Origin: Tetragonia tetragonoides
Taxonomy: Eukaryota > Streptophyta > Magnoliopsida > Caryophyllales > Aizoaceae
NCBI GenBank assembly: GCA_038025085.1
Contig: CM076145.1
Span: forward strand, 15,535,000-15,598,999
Length of the DNA stretch: 64,000 bases
Reading direction: 5' to 3'
The notes beneath the pieces were generated by a model. It searched no databases, was not told the DNA's origin, and was given only the letters and a program-made list of their open reading frames with translations. Below are positions 1-11,636 of the stretch, one piece after another; positions within the stretch are counted from its first letter, which is position 1; the number at the start of each line of letters is the position of its first letter. A program made the translations under genes and the position numbers.

Positions 1-911
1 TCCTTGTAGCCACTTGTGTTGTTATTGTAAGTGACCTTGTTCTTCCCTATTTGGAGCTGGTCATCTTCAATGGCCATGCCTACTTCAGTTAGTTGGGCTT
101 AAGTGGTTATGGGCTGAAACTTCACGTGCTAACGGTATTCAGACGCCAAGTTTTGGACTAGCATTCTAATTTGATCCCTTTCAGATAGGCGATCAATCAT
201 TTCAACAACCTTGGTCCTCCATCTTCTTACGAAGTTGGTAAATCCTTCTTTGTCACCTTGCTTGGTGATTTCCAATTCTCTCAATGTCATGGGAGGCAAG
301 ACATTGTCAGCATATCTCTCCAGAAACAAAGTGGACAAATCGTCCCACTTCTGCAGCTTTTGAGTGGGTAGTTTGAAGAACCAGGCCCTAACAGCAGGGT
401 CTAAGGTTTGGGGAAAGAGGTGAACATACAACTCTTGCTCAACGCCTCTAAGGCCCAATGCAATGGTAAAAGTCCTAATATGATCTTGTGGATCATCGGT
501 CCCTTTGAATGTGGGAACTTCAGGCATGGAAAACTTAGTGGGCAATTTTTCCTTAATGTGGGGAGTATTGCCTTTGGAATTGATGATCATGTCATTAAAG
601 ACCCGACTCTTGCCTAGAACGGACTCAAGCTTATTCAGCTTAGCTTGGAGTTCTTGGACCTCTTTAGTGGAGGGTTCAGTCATATCCTCATTTGGTTTTG
701 GCTCATCTTCATCCCTAGTAGGGAGATCCAACTTAGCGACACGAACTTCAATATCAGTGAATCTAGCATTCATGGCGACCAATTGGGCTAAAAGGTCGTC
801 CATCTTTTGGTCAGCGGTTCTCTCAGCGTCTCCAGACATAATGGACTTAAGTGAATTGGCTGGCGAGGTATGAGGTGACAAATGGCGGTGTGGGAAGGTA
901 CTCGAGCCCAA
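1..911 (-). pseudogene. Gag region of a Tat-like Ty3/gypsy retrotransposon, decayed and cut by the window edge
   Basis: The minus-strand frame encodes a retrotransposon Gag (capsid) core: a hydrophilic N-terminus with a heptad-like stretch, then a Retrotrans_gag-like block with FKGTDDPQDHIRTF, AVRAWFFKLP and LFLERYADNVLPPMTLRELE. The likely start is the methionine of MSGDAERT (about 839); an upstream in-frame ATG at 911 would extend it into the leader. The frame stops at TAG 129-131. The same frame then continues to base 1 with recognisable Gag-like residues (KFQPITT, then TEVGMAIEDDQLQ) and a second stop, TAA, at 99-101. I read this as a decayed gene, not a natural end. The rest of gag and all of pol lie outside the window. 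Tat/Ogre affiliation is inferred from the style of the capsid region. Confidence 0.82.
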
Positions 912-2380
912 TGGGGCCCACGAACTGTTCTTGCGGTGAAGGTTCGAATGACAGCTTGCGAATCAATCTCTTGTTGGACTCGTCCCTCTCCCACTTTCTA
1001 GGAACGTGATCTTTATTCCTACCAATTCTGGAGATAAAAAGGTCTGTTTAAGAAAATAAGAAATAAATGGAAAACTCCACGAAAAGAAAGATATTTTTAT
1101 TTTTTTTTTAAAACAAATGTGGGAAAAGAATCTAGCATTAATCCTCAACATGGCGATTTTTAAGAGAGACGCGATTTAATGTAAATAGTATATTCTAGTC
1201 GATGATCTTTCGACTCTATAGAATTAGAAATTATACTCTTGACTCGCGTTATGGAAATGAACTAGGACTCTACTCTTGACTTGGATATGGAATTGGATTT
1301 CCGAATTCAAGAAAGGAAAATATATTGTTGACTTGCTTTAAGGAAATAAAGTAAGACTCTTTTTTTATTTTGTGAATGATCATTGACGGGAATATATTAT
1401 TTGCACTCAATCTAATTCCTATGGAAAAGAACGTCTCCCTAATATGGTCACTAGCATCGTCGGATCCTAGACTCTATTTGTAAACCTGACAAAACGCACA
1501 AGCACACAAAAGGGAATCCTTCCCAAAACCGGACTCAAGAAAATCCTAAGGGGGGATCTAGTCCTAATATTCTATGGAAACTAATCACATAGCAAGGAAA
1601 CAATTAATCACAATATGACAAGTAAATCAATTTGCACCTTGATAGGACTATGGGACTAAATGCAATAGCTTGACACAATCTATCGTTGGATAAGGTAACC
1701 CACGACCGGATGAGAGAGAGAGAGTAAGGGAGGGCGGTGATGACGCCGGCCACTCGCCGGCGACCACCCAGGCGACGGCCTGGTGGCACGATGGTCGCGC
1801 GATCGCGAAACAGGGGAGAGCGAGAGAGAGTTATCGCGAGGGAGAGAGGGAGAAAGAGAAAGAAAGAAAGAGAGAGAGAGAGAGGGAAGGAGGGCTCACC
1901 GCGGTGGTGGCCTGGTGGTTTCCATCGAATGACGGCTGAGCAAGGCAGACAGAGAGAGAGACCGGTTGAGTGAGAGAGAAAAGAGAGAGAGTGCCGTGAG
2001 AGGAGGGAGAGAGTGTAAGGGTTTTGGTTCAGTTTTGCAAACTGATGAAATTGCTCATCCTTTTGTTTATATAGGCCTCCAGTCAACCAAAGTCAATCCT
2101 ACTAGGTTTAAGAATAATTTTCTGATTTAAATGTTAATTAAACCTAATTAAACAATACGAATAACCCTTATTCATACATAAAATAATTTAATTAAATCCC
2201 CCAATTTGATAAATATAAATCACGAAATTCTCATCATAATAATAATATTTATTATTATTATGGCTTTAATGGAATAAATCGAATCATTGAATATATATAT
2301 ATATACTTTAAATCTCCGAAGTTATTTATAAAAGAATTATAAATCGATTTAATAATTATGGAAAATATTAGAGTATCACA
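912..2380 (-). mobile_element. LTR plus leader of the same gypsy element; outer boundary at 2380
   Basis: Read on the minus strand, the element begins TGTGATACTC at 2380, a common plant gypsy LTR start. A TATA box lies about 310 bp inside, followed by CT/GA-rich transcribed sequence (plus-strand GA runs around 1708-1730 and 1815-1885). The LTR 3' end and primer binding site were not identified; the LTR probably ends between about 1000 and 1200. The second LTR is off the window, so boundary and TSD cannot be confirmed by pairing. Open frames across the GA-rich stretch are low-complexity and are not called as genes. Confidence 0.65.
2065..2074 (-). promoter_or_regulatory. TATA box of the minus-strand gypsy LTR
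   Basis: CTATATAAAC on the minus strand fits a plant RNA polymerase II TATA box at a plausible U3/R position. The predicted transcription start is about 25-30 bp towards lower coordinates, just before the CT-rich segment. Confidence 0.5.
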
Positions 2381-3513
2381 TTTCTGGTTTACATCCCAAC
2401 TCTATGAAGTCTTATATTGTCTTTGGGGTTGTCTCTCCTGATTTCAAGCAACAAATCCTTGATGAAACAAGATTTTGTGAACGTGAGCTCCTAGTAAGTT
2501 ATCTTGGTGTACCTCTCTCTACATCGAGACTTACACCAGGATTATGTAAACCTCTCATTGATAAAATTCTCAGTAAGCTGTAGCACTGTACCACCGGGTT
2601 CCTCTCTTATGCAGGAAAGGTACAATTTTTGAATTCTATAATATTTAGTACTCATGCATATTGTTGTTCTGCTTTTGTTGTGCCCAGAGAGGTTATTAAA
2701 TTTATTGAACAAGTCTGTAATGATTTTCTTTGGGGACTTAAAGAGGTGAGGAGGAGAATTTCTTTAGTTAGATGGTCTGCAATTTGTAAACCTCGATGTG
2801 AAGGAGGTTTGAACATTGAGGAAGTATTGAGCTAGAATATGGCCACGACTATGAGATGGATTATGGAGGGTACACACCAACTGTCATTCTGTATGAAATT
2901 GTTGGGTGGATAAGTACTATTTGAAACACTGTTGCTTTTGGGCAGTAAACAAACAGCGTGGTGCTTCATCTCTATGGAAAAGAATCCTTGATGTAAGAGA
3001 TGTTCTAATAGCTAGATGTGGGGGGATTCACTTGGCTACTACTATGTAGAACAAGTGGGCTCATAATGGGAAAATGAGAATTAAGGATGCCTATGACTTC
3101 CTGCGTGATAAAGGTATACAGTAAGGTAGCATAAGGTGATCTGGGATAGTATTGCAAGACCTAGGCATGCTTTTATAGTCTGGCTTGCAACTCATAAGAA
3201 GTTGGCTACGATTGATAACCTGAACAAAAGAGGATGTCAATTACAAGATGGTTGCATTTTCTATGATATTGCGCAGGATACATGTGGCCATCTATTTTTT
3301 TGTTGTACTTTTGCTGCTGAAATTTGGCATTCTAAAATGCAGTGGCTAGCCACTAACCGTAGAGCATGGAGTGTGAAGCATGAATTTAACCGGTTTAGGC
3401 GATGTGTAAAAGGGAAGACATCATTGCAGGGGGCTCGAAGAACTGCATTGGTAGCCACAGTGTATGATATCTGGATAGAGAGAAACAATAGGAGGTTCAG
3501 CAATGAAATATAA
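2381..3513 (+). pseudogene. LINE (non-LTR) ORF2 C-terminal fragment: end of reverse transcriptase plus zf-RVT
   Basis: The plus strand encodes the tail of a plant L1-type ORF2. YLGVPLSTSRL and FLSYAGKVQFLNS match the usual post-catalytic RT region. A zf-RVT-like block follows from about 3136 (RPRHAFIVWLATHKKLAT, then a Cys/His-containing segment and DIWIERNNRRF). An in-frame TAG at about 2581 sits where a tryptophan codon is common, another TAG follows EEVLS at about 2833, and further stops or shifts separate the zf-RVT block, so it is dead. The left edge coincides with the gypsy LTR end at 2380, suggesting that element inserted into this LINE; the 5' part would then lie beyond the window. 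Confidence 0.8.
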
Positions 3514-4694
3514 CATCTCTTACCATTTTCCAAAAAAAATGATTGGGCAAGAGTATGTTAGTCCAAAAATTTGTCTAATAAAAGCTCAACACTCAAAAGC
3601 CCAAAACAAGGAGAGACAAGGAAGAAAAGAAGAAAAAGAAGAAAAAAGAAAAATAAATTTTGACAAAAGCCCCATTTGTAGGCCCCACGAAATTTATAGA
3701 AAGGAGCCCTCTTTCCTCCTTTTCCAACGTCAATTTCCCTCTCTCTCTTTTTATTTTGTTTTATTTTATTTTTTTTCTGTTTATTTCTCTTTTTTTTTCC
3801 CTTCCCCATGCTTACATCACTTAGCTTACATCATCCCTGCCTTACCCTTTTTTGTGTTCCTCTCCCTTTTCCCTATCCTATTACCAGCTCTCTTTCTCAT
3901 GATTATCATTATTTTTTTTCTTTTGATTTTCGTTATTTTTAGTTTATTTTCGTTATTTTCAGTTGATTTTTTTTTCTATTTTTGCTAATGGCTAATGAAC
4001 TTAAGAGAAATTCCTAGAAATTACCTAATTCATCATTAAAAAAAATACAATAAAATAAAACAGTGGAGTTCTACAAAATGTCATTTGGCATTTCCACCGT
4101 TAACTACTGCAAATAAAATTTCAAAAAAGAAGAAGTAAAAACAGTGAAAGTAATGCTTTGCCATCAGCATTATCACCGTTTAACTATCCGATTGCAAAAT
4201 AAAATAAAATAAAATAAAAGTACTAGTTGTTCTTGTTTTTCTCTCCTCGAATGCCAAGGTAAACCTTGTTCTTTGTAGGATCTGTCAAGGCCTTAATTTC
4301 TTCTCCCTTTGAAACATTTGTGGTTCAAATTTATAAATCTCCACCGGAAAACCACGACCACCATTAACTCATATATTCCGCCAGGTTGCCCCGGTATGCT
4401 CATTGTTACTAGGCCAGGCCTGTGAGGATTAACTCCATTGTTTCTCACACGAGTGAGATAGAGAGTGTACGTGTGTATAGTGTATTATATCCTCCCCTTC
4501 AAAATCTATGAGGAAACATACTGGATTTCTTCTTGGGGTTGGGGATACAAGCCAAAAATGATAAGCAGTAGCATACATAATGGGTTGTAAAAACATTAGG
4601 TAACATGCTCCCAAGGAGCTCCCCCTCCCCCCATTTTTTATTTTTGTTTCCCTTTTGTCATTTCTATTTCTTTCTCTCTCTCTCTCACGTCAGC
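3514..4694. other. AT- and CT-rich intergenic DNA, no gene recognised
   Basis: A short A-run at about 3533 may mark the LINE tail. A GAA-rich patch (3620-3660) and a T/C-rich stretch (3710-3985) give long but compositionally biased open frames that look non-coding. Nothing else supportable was seen. Confidence 0.4.
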
Positions 4695-5293
4695 TAGAGC
4701 TGGAAAAATCCGACCCGAGATAACCGACCCGATCCGTCCGATATCGGATCCGCCCGACATCCGAAAATGTGTCAGTTATCATTATCCGAAACCGACTCAA
4801 TCCGACCTGATCTAACCCGACAGCCGACAACACCCATTCTCCGAATTTACACGAAACCGATAAGACCCGACCCGAAATTACCCGAATTCGAAATGAATCC
4901 GAATTGACTCTAACCGAAAACCAATCCGACTCACAATGACATAAAATTCAAAAGAATAGAAAAAGTACTAACTGATCATATATCTAGCCCTTATTATTGA
5001 AAATTTTCACATAAAAAAGAGTTTTTCATATTATTTTTGACTTTGTATGCTCTAAACATAATTAAACTTAATCTGATATGACCTAAAAATCGAAATAACC
5101 CGAATCCGACATAACCGAAATCCAAACTTACCCAACCCGACTTGACCCATAAGGTCGTAACCCAACATCAGTATAAACCCGAATCAATCTGACTTGCCCC
5201 AACCCGACTCGATTCCTCTCCTAACCCGATATAACTTGAACCCATAATGACCCGAAACCGAAAGGACCCGATCCGCCCGATTGCCAATCCCAA
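4695..5293. repeat. Degenerate ACCCGA-type repeat block, possibly a hAT-like non-autonomous element
   Basis: Dense imperfect repeats of ACCCGA / CCGACCCG on the plus strand fill 4710-5280, with an AT-rich middle (4930-5080). The ends resemble hAT terminal inverted repeats: TAGAGCTGGAAAAATC on the left against TTGGGATTGGCAATC (reverse complement) on the right. No convincing 8-bp TSD was found, so the assignment is tentative. A related composition with better ends occurs at 11637-12564. Confidence 0.45.
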
Positions 5294-6965
5294 ATCAACC
5301 CCCTCCTTTAGACCATATCCAATGCTACAATCCTCTATGGGATAAGGTTTATTGTTAATGTTTTTCACCTCAAAAATTTCACCAAAAATCTTGCATTGGA
5401 GATGATTTATCCCTTTTGCCTTTTTTCTTGTCCTTTCACATTTCCTTTTCAAGCCACCCATCTTAATCGTATTTGAAATATAAATGTAGGTTTTAATGTG
5501 GTGAAAGCAAAAGCTTTATCCAAGGCCGTGGTTCAATCCCGCTAACCAACTTGCAATGAGAAGCCACCATCAGCGATTTGCCCTCCTCTCAACACACTAC
5601 CATTCAAATTCAGTAACCAAAAAAAAAAAAAAAAAAATCAAGCAAAAAAGAAAGAAATATCATTTAAAAAGATCGCTGAACCAAAAACTTGCCAAAACAC
5701 TTAAGATTAATATGGCCACAATAATCGACGCAATCACGAAGAAAATAAAATTTGGAACCACTAAATTGATATGACAAAAGCATAGAAGAAACAAAATTAG
5801 GAAAGGAGTATATGCGAAATCTCATAGTCACTGGACTCATTGGAAACAAATCTCCAGAATAAAAATAAATTAAAACAGCATCTCTTTGCGTACAAGGCAA
5901 CTGACTCTATAATAGGCAACTGAATAAAAGGATCAGTTACCGCCATAAATCAAGGAGATCGCATTCTTAAGGAATCCAAGTTACCAAAACTATGAAGTTA
6001 CCAATTTTCATTTTTGAATCCAGAAATCCTTATTTATGTTCCTACTGCTCGGATCGAAAGTCTTCACCAAATTGTTTGCCCACAAAAGCTCAAAATAATA
6101 AAATGGGTACTAAACAAATCTGTATCTGCATGTAGGAGGAGAGGAATCAAGGTTGGGTTGACCATTTTCGCAGTTAGACGACATTCGGTATCATACTTGG
6201 TAGTTGAACAAGGTGGTTGCTTGATTGACCGGGTGGTGTTTGATTGATTCGGTGAACGCAGTTGACGGTGATTCCATATGTGGTGGAGTCGTGGAGTGAA
6301 TGCAGTTGATGGTAATTAGACAGGAAAAGTTGGGCGTGGGGCTGGAAGACTTCCTCTGTTCCTCTAAAAGAGGAGACTGCCTCTTTTTTTTACTACTATT
6401 TTTACTGCTATGCTATGTTTTTTCTATAGAAATTTCTGTATGGGAGTTGATGTACTAATGACAATACATTACACTATGTATGTGGAGCATGTGCTCTTCA
6501 ATATAAATTGGATGCTCAAGATAAAGCAAAATTGTTTGATAAAGTTATTCTATACAATAACTTTTGATATAAGTCTCTTTGACGTCTATAATTTGTGCCT
6601 TAAAATTTGGGATCAAACATTTGTTAGTTCGCCTCTGATCTAGCTAACTGGAAACCAATTTTTTTTGATTTTTGTATTACATAGCCAACATAGGAAAGAT
6701 TCATGTTACATTCCAAACTGTACAAGGGGAGAAAGAATCCACATATATAGACTATGGTAATACCAAAAAGATAGCACAATATACAACAATAATCTTAAAT
6801 GCTAATATCAATATTTGATTCCAAAACTTTGCTCAAAAAAATAAATAAATAATTGATTCCAAACCAATTGGCCGACATTTTTTATGGATCCACTCAGGAA
6901 AAAAATAAAAAGAAATAATATGTTGTCATGGTCTGACATCAAAAAAGAAAGGTTGGAGAATAACA
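5294..6965. other. Intergenic DNA; one Pol III B-box-like site
   Basis: No coding sequence is convincing. GGTTCAATCCC near 5532 matches a tRNA B-box, with only a weak A-box-like stretch upstream, so a tRNA-derived SINE remnant is possible but unproven. A poly(A) run lies at about 5619-5638. The rest is AT-rich and featureless by eye. Confidence 0.3.
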
Positions 6966-7055
6966 CATATTTTTTGGCCCTTTGGCTAAGATCAAGTATA
7001 TTATTTATCTTATGAGTTAAATATTTATACCGATTTAAATTATATTTTTTTGGTG
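6966..7055 (+). pseudogene. U2 snRNA pseudogene fragment
   Basis: The segment carries GGCTAAGATCAAGT, the highly conserved 5' core of U2 snRNA, preceded by a TTTTTTGGCCC stretch matching the usual CTTTTCGGCC. It continues with a degraded match to the branch-point-recognition and Sm-site region (TTAAAT followed by a T-run). Changes in the GTAGTATCTGTTCTTATC region and loss of an internal hairpin indicate a non-functional copy. No upstream USE/TATA snRNA promoter was seen. The match is from memory of the conserved U2 sequence. Confidence 0.6.
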
Positions 7056-7331
7056 CTACTAGCTAAAAATCATGTTTAATTGTAAAACAATAATAACACC
7101 AACGAGTATAGACATGAGCAAAAACAAATTGTTCTAAGAGACTGAGACTAAGACTAAGAGCAATTTCAATCAACACCTTTGTTTTCCCCTGTTGTGATTG
7201 CATAAAACTAGGAATCATATAGGAGCAATTAGCAAAGCATACCTTTCTTCAAATGGATTGTCAATTTATAAATGGTACTAAATTCAATAATTTTAAAATA
7301 ATATTAATACAAATTAAATATTTTTTATTAT

Positions 7332-7358
7332 CCCGTGTATTGTACGGGTAAAAACTAG
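7332..7358 (+). mobile_element. Helitron-like 3' terminus (hairpin plus CTAG)
   Basis: A CCCGT...ACGGG hairpin (7332-7348) is followed after six bases by CTAG (7355-7358) and a T, the arrangement of a Helitron 3' end. The 5' end was not located; the U2-like segment lies less than 400 bp upstream and could be inside the element. Confidence 0.45.
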
Positions 7359-8327
7359 TTTCCTTAAGATTCATTGTGTTTCATTTCTTAATTTAGTTCC
7401 CCTAATTAGACCCCTAAACTAGTATTTTATTTTTTATTTTACTTTATTTTGATTTGTTGTTTGTTAATTTAATTTTCAAATTTTTTTCACCTTAACCCTA
7501 GTACCCCTCCCCTTACTTTTTCCTATATAAACCCCTCAATTTTTACTAACTAAGGGCCCTTTTCTCTCTCAAAATTTCTCTCTAAGTAAAATTCTCTCAT
7601 TTTTGTAGTGTTCATCATTTAGTTTATCTTTTATTCCATTCTCTCATAACCACAAAATACCAAAAAAATAATCTCCTCTATCATCCTCAAAAGAACACCT
7701 AAAAAAAATACAATCTTCTATTTCATTCCATCTCTTTTCTATTCTCTCACCAAAAACACAAAAAATACATTCTCTTTTTTATTTATTAAATGCAAATAAA
7801 AAGGGCGTTTGCATTTAACAAACTTTTCCTTCAATAACAAATTGCAAGTTCATCCACCACATCAAAAGGGTATTAATTTTTCCTATCACTTATTTATTAT
7901 TAACATTTATTAATAAGTTATCAATTATCAACCATTCATATTTATTGTAATAATTTCCTTTTACTTTTCTTATTTTCTTATTTATACCCCTATCCCTTTT
8001 ATTCATCCTTTTTAATTACATGTTTTCTTTCATTTTTCCTATCCCTTGAACTTATATTTTTAGATCTATCTTTTTCTATGTGATTATTTCAATAACCCAT
8101 ATGTTTTTTAGATCTAACTTTTTTTCCATGTGATTGTCCTTTATTAACTCTTTTCTATGTGAGTATCTTTACTAACCTTTACTCATTATTAACTCTAACT
8201 TTTTCTATGTGATTATTCACTAACCCATATTTATATTATGTATATATGTATATGTACAAATATATTGCTAGTAAATTATCATTTCTTTTGGTTGGATTTT
8301 TTATGAGATGGTGACGCACCCCTTATT
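7359..8327. other. AT-rich spacer with an LTR- or promoter-like TATA region
   Basis: CTATATAAAC (7523-7532), followed by a CT-rich stretch with TCTCTCTC motifs (about 7560-7660), resembles the U3/R region of a plant LTR or a Pol II promoter on the plus strand. No downstream coding frame, LTR partner or TSD was found. Several short TTTTCTATGTGATTAT-like units recur between 8070 and 8220. Confidence 0.3.
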
Positions 8328-9096
8328 CACTACAAAAAAATCAAAAAATAGCTGCAGAAATTAGCTGCGAAATTAAATTCTGTAGCTAATTAGCGGCGGA
8401 AATTAAAATTCTGTCGCTAAATAGCTGCGGAATTAATTCCATACCTGAATCAACCACAGAATTAATTTCCACAGCTGATTAGCGGCGAAAACTAATTTTC
8501 TGCCGCTAATTAGCGTTAAAAGTTAATAATCCGCAGCTGATTTACATTTTAAAAAAAAAAAAAAAAAATTAACGACGGAATTAACCAATTCCGCAACTAA
8601 TTAGCTGCGGAATTAATTAATTCCGCCGCTAAATGTAATTTTTCAACTGGGCGGAGTATGTGTTTAATATAATGTCGAGCATTATATAACAAGAAGCACA
8701 TCATGGGAGCGCTGGTAGGAGGAGAGTTTTTCCACATATGAGGTTTAGGTTCGATTCCCAACGTGAGCATGCTGCGCGAATTTAACTCGCGCGTGGGGAA
8801 GGCCTGGGTCGCGCGCGTCAGGTTGGCTTGGAGGTCTTATGGGCCTGGCGTCGAAATCCCAATTTATTTATTATTATTTTTTTTTTTTTTACTTTTGCTC
8901 AGCTGCGGAATTATTTTAATCCGCAACAAATATTAGCTGCGGATTAAAACAATTCCGCAGCTGAATTTGCCAGCGTCGAGGAAAATAGCTACTCACTTAA
9001 TCCGCCGCTAACCTCGCCACCGACCCTTTTTAGCTGCGATTTTGGCCTATTAGTGGCGGTATTTTTCCGCAACTATTTTTGATTTTTGCTGTAGTG
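8328..9096. mobile_element. Non-autonomous CACTA transposon (769 bp)
   Basis: The ends are CACTACAAAAAAATC on the left and GATTTTTGCTGTAGTG on the right, imperfect inverted repeats of CACTA type. A 3-bp TSD ATT is intact on both sides (8325-8327 and 9097-9099). Inside, variants of TTAGCTGCGGAATTAATTCC recur in both orientations near both ends, as subterminal transposase-binding repeats do in CACTA elements. There is no transposase frame, so it must be mobilised in trans. The middle carries a tRNA-like promoter segment described separately. Confidence 0.8.
8704..8770 (+). other. tRNA-like Pol III promoter segment inside the CACTA element
   Basis: GGTTCGATTCC (8748-8758) is a full match to the B-box consensus, and AGCGCTGGTAGG about 40 bp upstream resembles an A-box. 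Spacing fits a tRNA or tRNA-derived SINE. No complete cloverleaf was folded, so a captured SINE fragment is more likely than a tRNA gene. Confidence 0.35.
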
Positions 9097-11628
9097 ATTT
9101 TTCACGCAGCTTCCTAGGTAAGAGTTCAAGTGCCCACGTGAACTCATCCTTATAAAGGACATAGATCCTTTGAGTGTTTTTGCGGTGAGATTGAGTGATG
9201 TTTGATAAAAATAATTCTTGATCAATGAATGTTACTCCTCCCTCTCAGCACATTTTTTCCATTTTCTTCACTGAAAATGGATAAAGTGATCAGTCATGCA
9301 TATAGAAGACTCAAAATTTTTGTTTGTTTCAATTTGTAATAATTTGGATTTTGCCATTTTAAGAGAGGTAACTTTATTTGTAGATTGCGGAAAATCGAAC
9401 AGATAGAATTTGTTGAAATCGGTATCATATGAAATATTAGCTTAATATATTTCAATATACATAACAATAACCAAGATCCAACGGGTAGATAACTAACAAT
9501 CCTTTTTCGAAGTCCAATTGTCATAATTAACTACGTTAGATAGATCTATAAATAACTAACATTTGGTTACCTTTTGGGCCTGAACTATTTCGAAACACAT
9601 TAAAGATGATTCAACAAGGTTTATGCAGAATCCAGTTTTGTTCATTTTGGTTAAGAAACGGATTTTTAATGATTCTTTAAATGACAAAGTAATGATGAAC
9701 TTCTGGATGTTTGATCAGGTTTAGAACTTGTTAACGATCAGCTTAAAATAACCACTTAGAGTAGTGACTAACTTTTGATAATTTCTGTGAATGCCCCCTA
9801 ACCTGTCTAGTTGAATTTGTATATATTATATCAACTTTCACCAAGTATAAATAATCCTAAAATTAACAAACCGAGTTAAGGTGTAGAAACGTCAAGGTTT
9901 ACTAATCTAAATAACTGAAGTGATCCATACTTACTCAATTTGAAATTAACTTGGAATTGGATATTAGAGTCACGTAGAACCAATCTAGACTTTTGAATTA
10001 CTCAATTTGGACTTGTAATGGGTTTTATTAAATTAATCAAATCGAGTTCAAATCTGTCAATATGAGTAACAATTTGTTAACTTAGAATAAATTAGAACAT
10101 TAGGACCTTTGCACAGGACTTGTGTAAAACTCTTGATAATTTTTGTAAATACTCACTTTCAAGTCTAGTTTAATCTCTGTAAGATTATAGATTTAGATCA
10201 CTTGTAATTAATTCCCAATAAATAAAAATAAAATCGAAGGGCTCTCAATGAACTTCCAAAAACTTATAATTTGTGAATAACTCATCAACCACGAACTGTC
10301 TAGACTTGATATATTTACAGTAGATAGAGAACTGCAAATAAACCAAGTTAATCTTTTGAATCATGCATTTTGATTAAGAAATAATCGAGTTATGTATTAA
10401 GAAAGTTCTGCCCAGTTTATTGTAAACTAATTATCAACCACGTGCAAAGTAAGATTATACATAGTTATCAAACCCGTATAAAAATAATTATTTAGATCTT
10501 TCTGTCAATTATTTTGAATTAAGTTTGTCTTTTATGTTCGTTGTATATTTAGATCTTATTATGTGCTTTAGTTTAGTATCGTGCAATTTTGGTTTTATAA
10601 ATTTGAGCAATAATGTCAATATTAGAATGTGCAAATTCAATATTATGGCCGATTACGTTGTTGTAGCTCTTGATGATCATTATTGGACGTAAGGCTCTAT
10701 ACTATAAAAGCAGAGCAACATGAGTACAATAAGAAGCTTTTTTCTTCTTTTTTTTAAGGTTTCTTTTTTATTTAAGTTGTATTGGTCTAGATCTCTTCTA
10801 CAAATTATTTTTTATTTAATTGGATTGGACTATTTTTCGTTACTCTATTTAATGAAAATAAGAATTTTATTATGAGTGACATGTTGTACTAGAGTTTATA
10901 AGTGAATTTTTTTTATAATAGGGTTATAAATTTTATGATGATGTACAGACGAGTTAGATTGTCAATAGGAAAATCCATTTATTAGATCTTTATTATATAC
11001 TTAGCCGCACAAAACACCAACAAACATGCCTTTCATTTATCCCGTTTTCCCTCTTTTACGTTTTCTCTTCTTCATCTCCCTTATTTTTTCTTTTTTTTTT
11101 TTGCTTGATTGCTTTCATGTATCGTTATTGATTATGAAGTATATTATTAAGAAGTCATAAACTTGACTAATAAATCATATCTATTTTTTGTAGATGTCAA
11201 AAATATTGGTTTCGTGCTTATATAAACAGAGTGGCCAAATAATTAATCATTTTTACCCTTTTTAGCGCAATTATTTTTTAACTAATAAAGCCAAAACTAT
11301 CACAAAGCAAATGTTCCTAGATGTTATTTGAATCGAAGAATTTGATATCTATTTGGAATTATTTTTGTAGTATTTTTTATTCTGTTGGTTTAGAAATTCG
11401 TCAAGATCATAGTCAAGTAAGTACTTTATTTTCCTTGGATGTTTCCTTTTTCTATTTTTCTTTTTTTTCCAATTAATTTATTAATATTATAATATTTATA
11501 ATTGAGTGTAATCTCATTATTTGTCAATTGTTGCATGCATACGTTTACTTTACACCTATTTTAACTCCTCAACTCAAACATATTTTAGATAGAGTATAAT
11601 AAGTAAATTGTTTAATGATCAATAATCT
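9097..11628. other. Long AT-rich spacer without genes
   Basis: No coding frame or RNA gene is supportable. Two degenerate direct copies about 365 bp apart are visible: the segment near 9770-9840 (TTGATAATTTCTGTGAATGC) resembles the one near 10130-10190 (TTGATAATTTTTGTAAATAC), suggesting an old tandem duplication. T-rich tracts occur at 10740-10765 and 11085-11102. Confidence 0.35.
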
Positions 11629-11636
11629 CTTACAGG

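Noticed and set aside
1604..2086. Long minus-strand open frame, 160 codons, Ser/Leu/Arg-rich
   Set aside because: It spans the GA/CT low-complexity part of the gypsy LTR and contains the LTR TATA region; composition explains the open frame.
3503..3988. 161-codon plus-strand open frame rich in Phe/Ser/Leu
   Set aside because: It lies in a T/C-rich tract; residues follow base composition and no domain or splice context supports it.
8704..8770. Functional tRNA gene
   Set aside because: Only A/B-box resemblance; I could not fold a cloverleaf with acceptor stem and anticodon loop.
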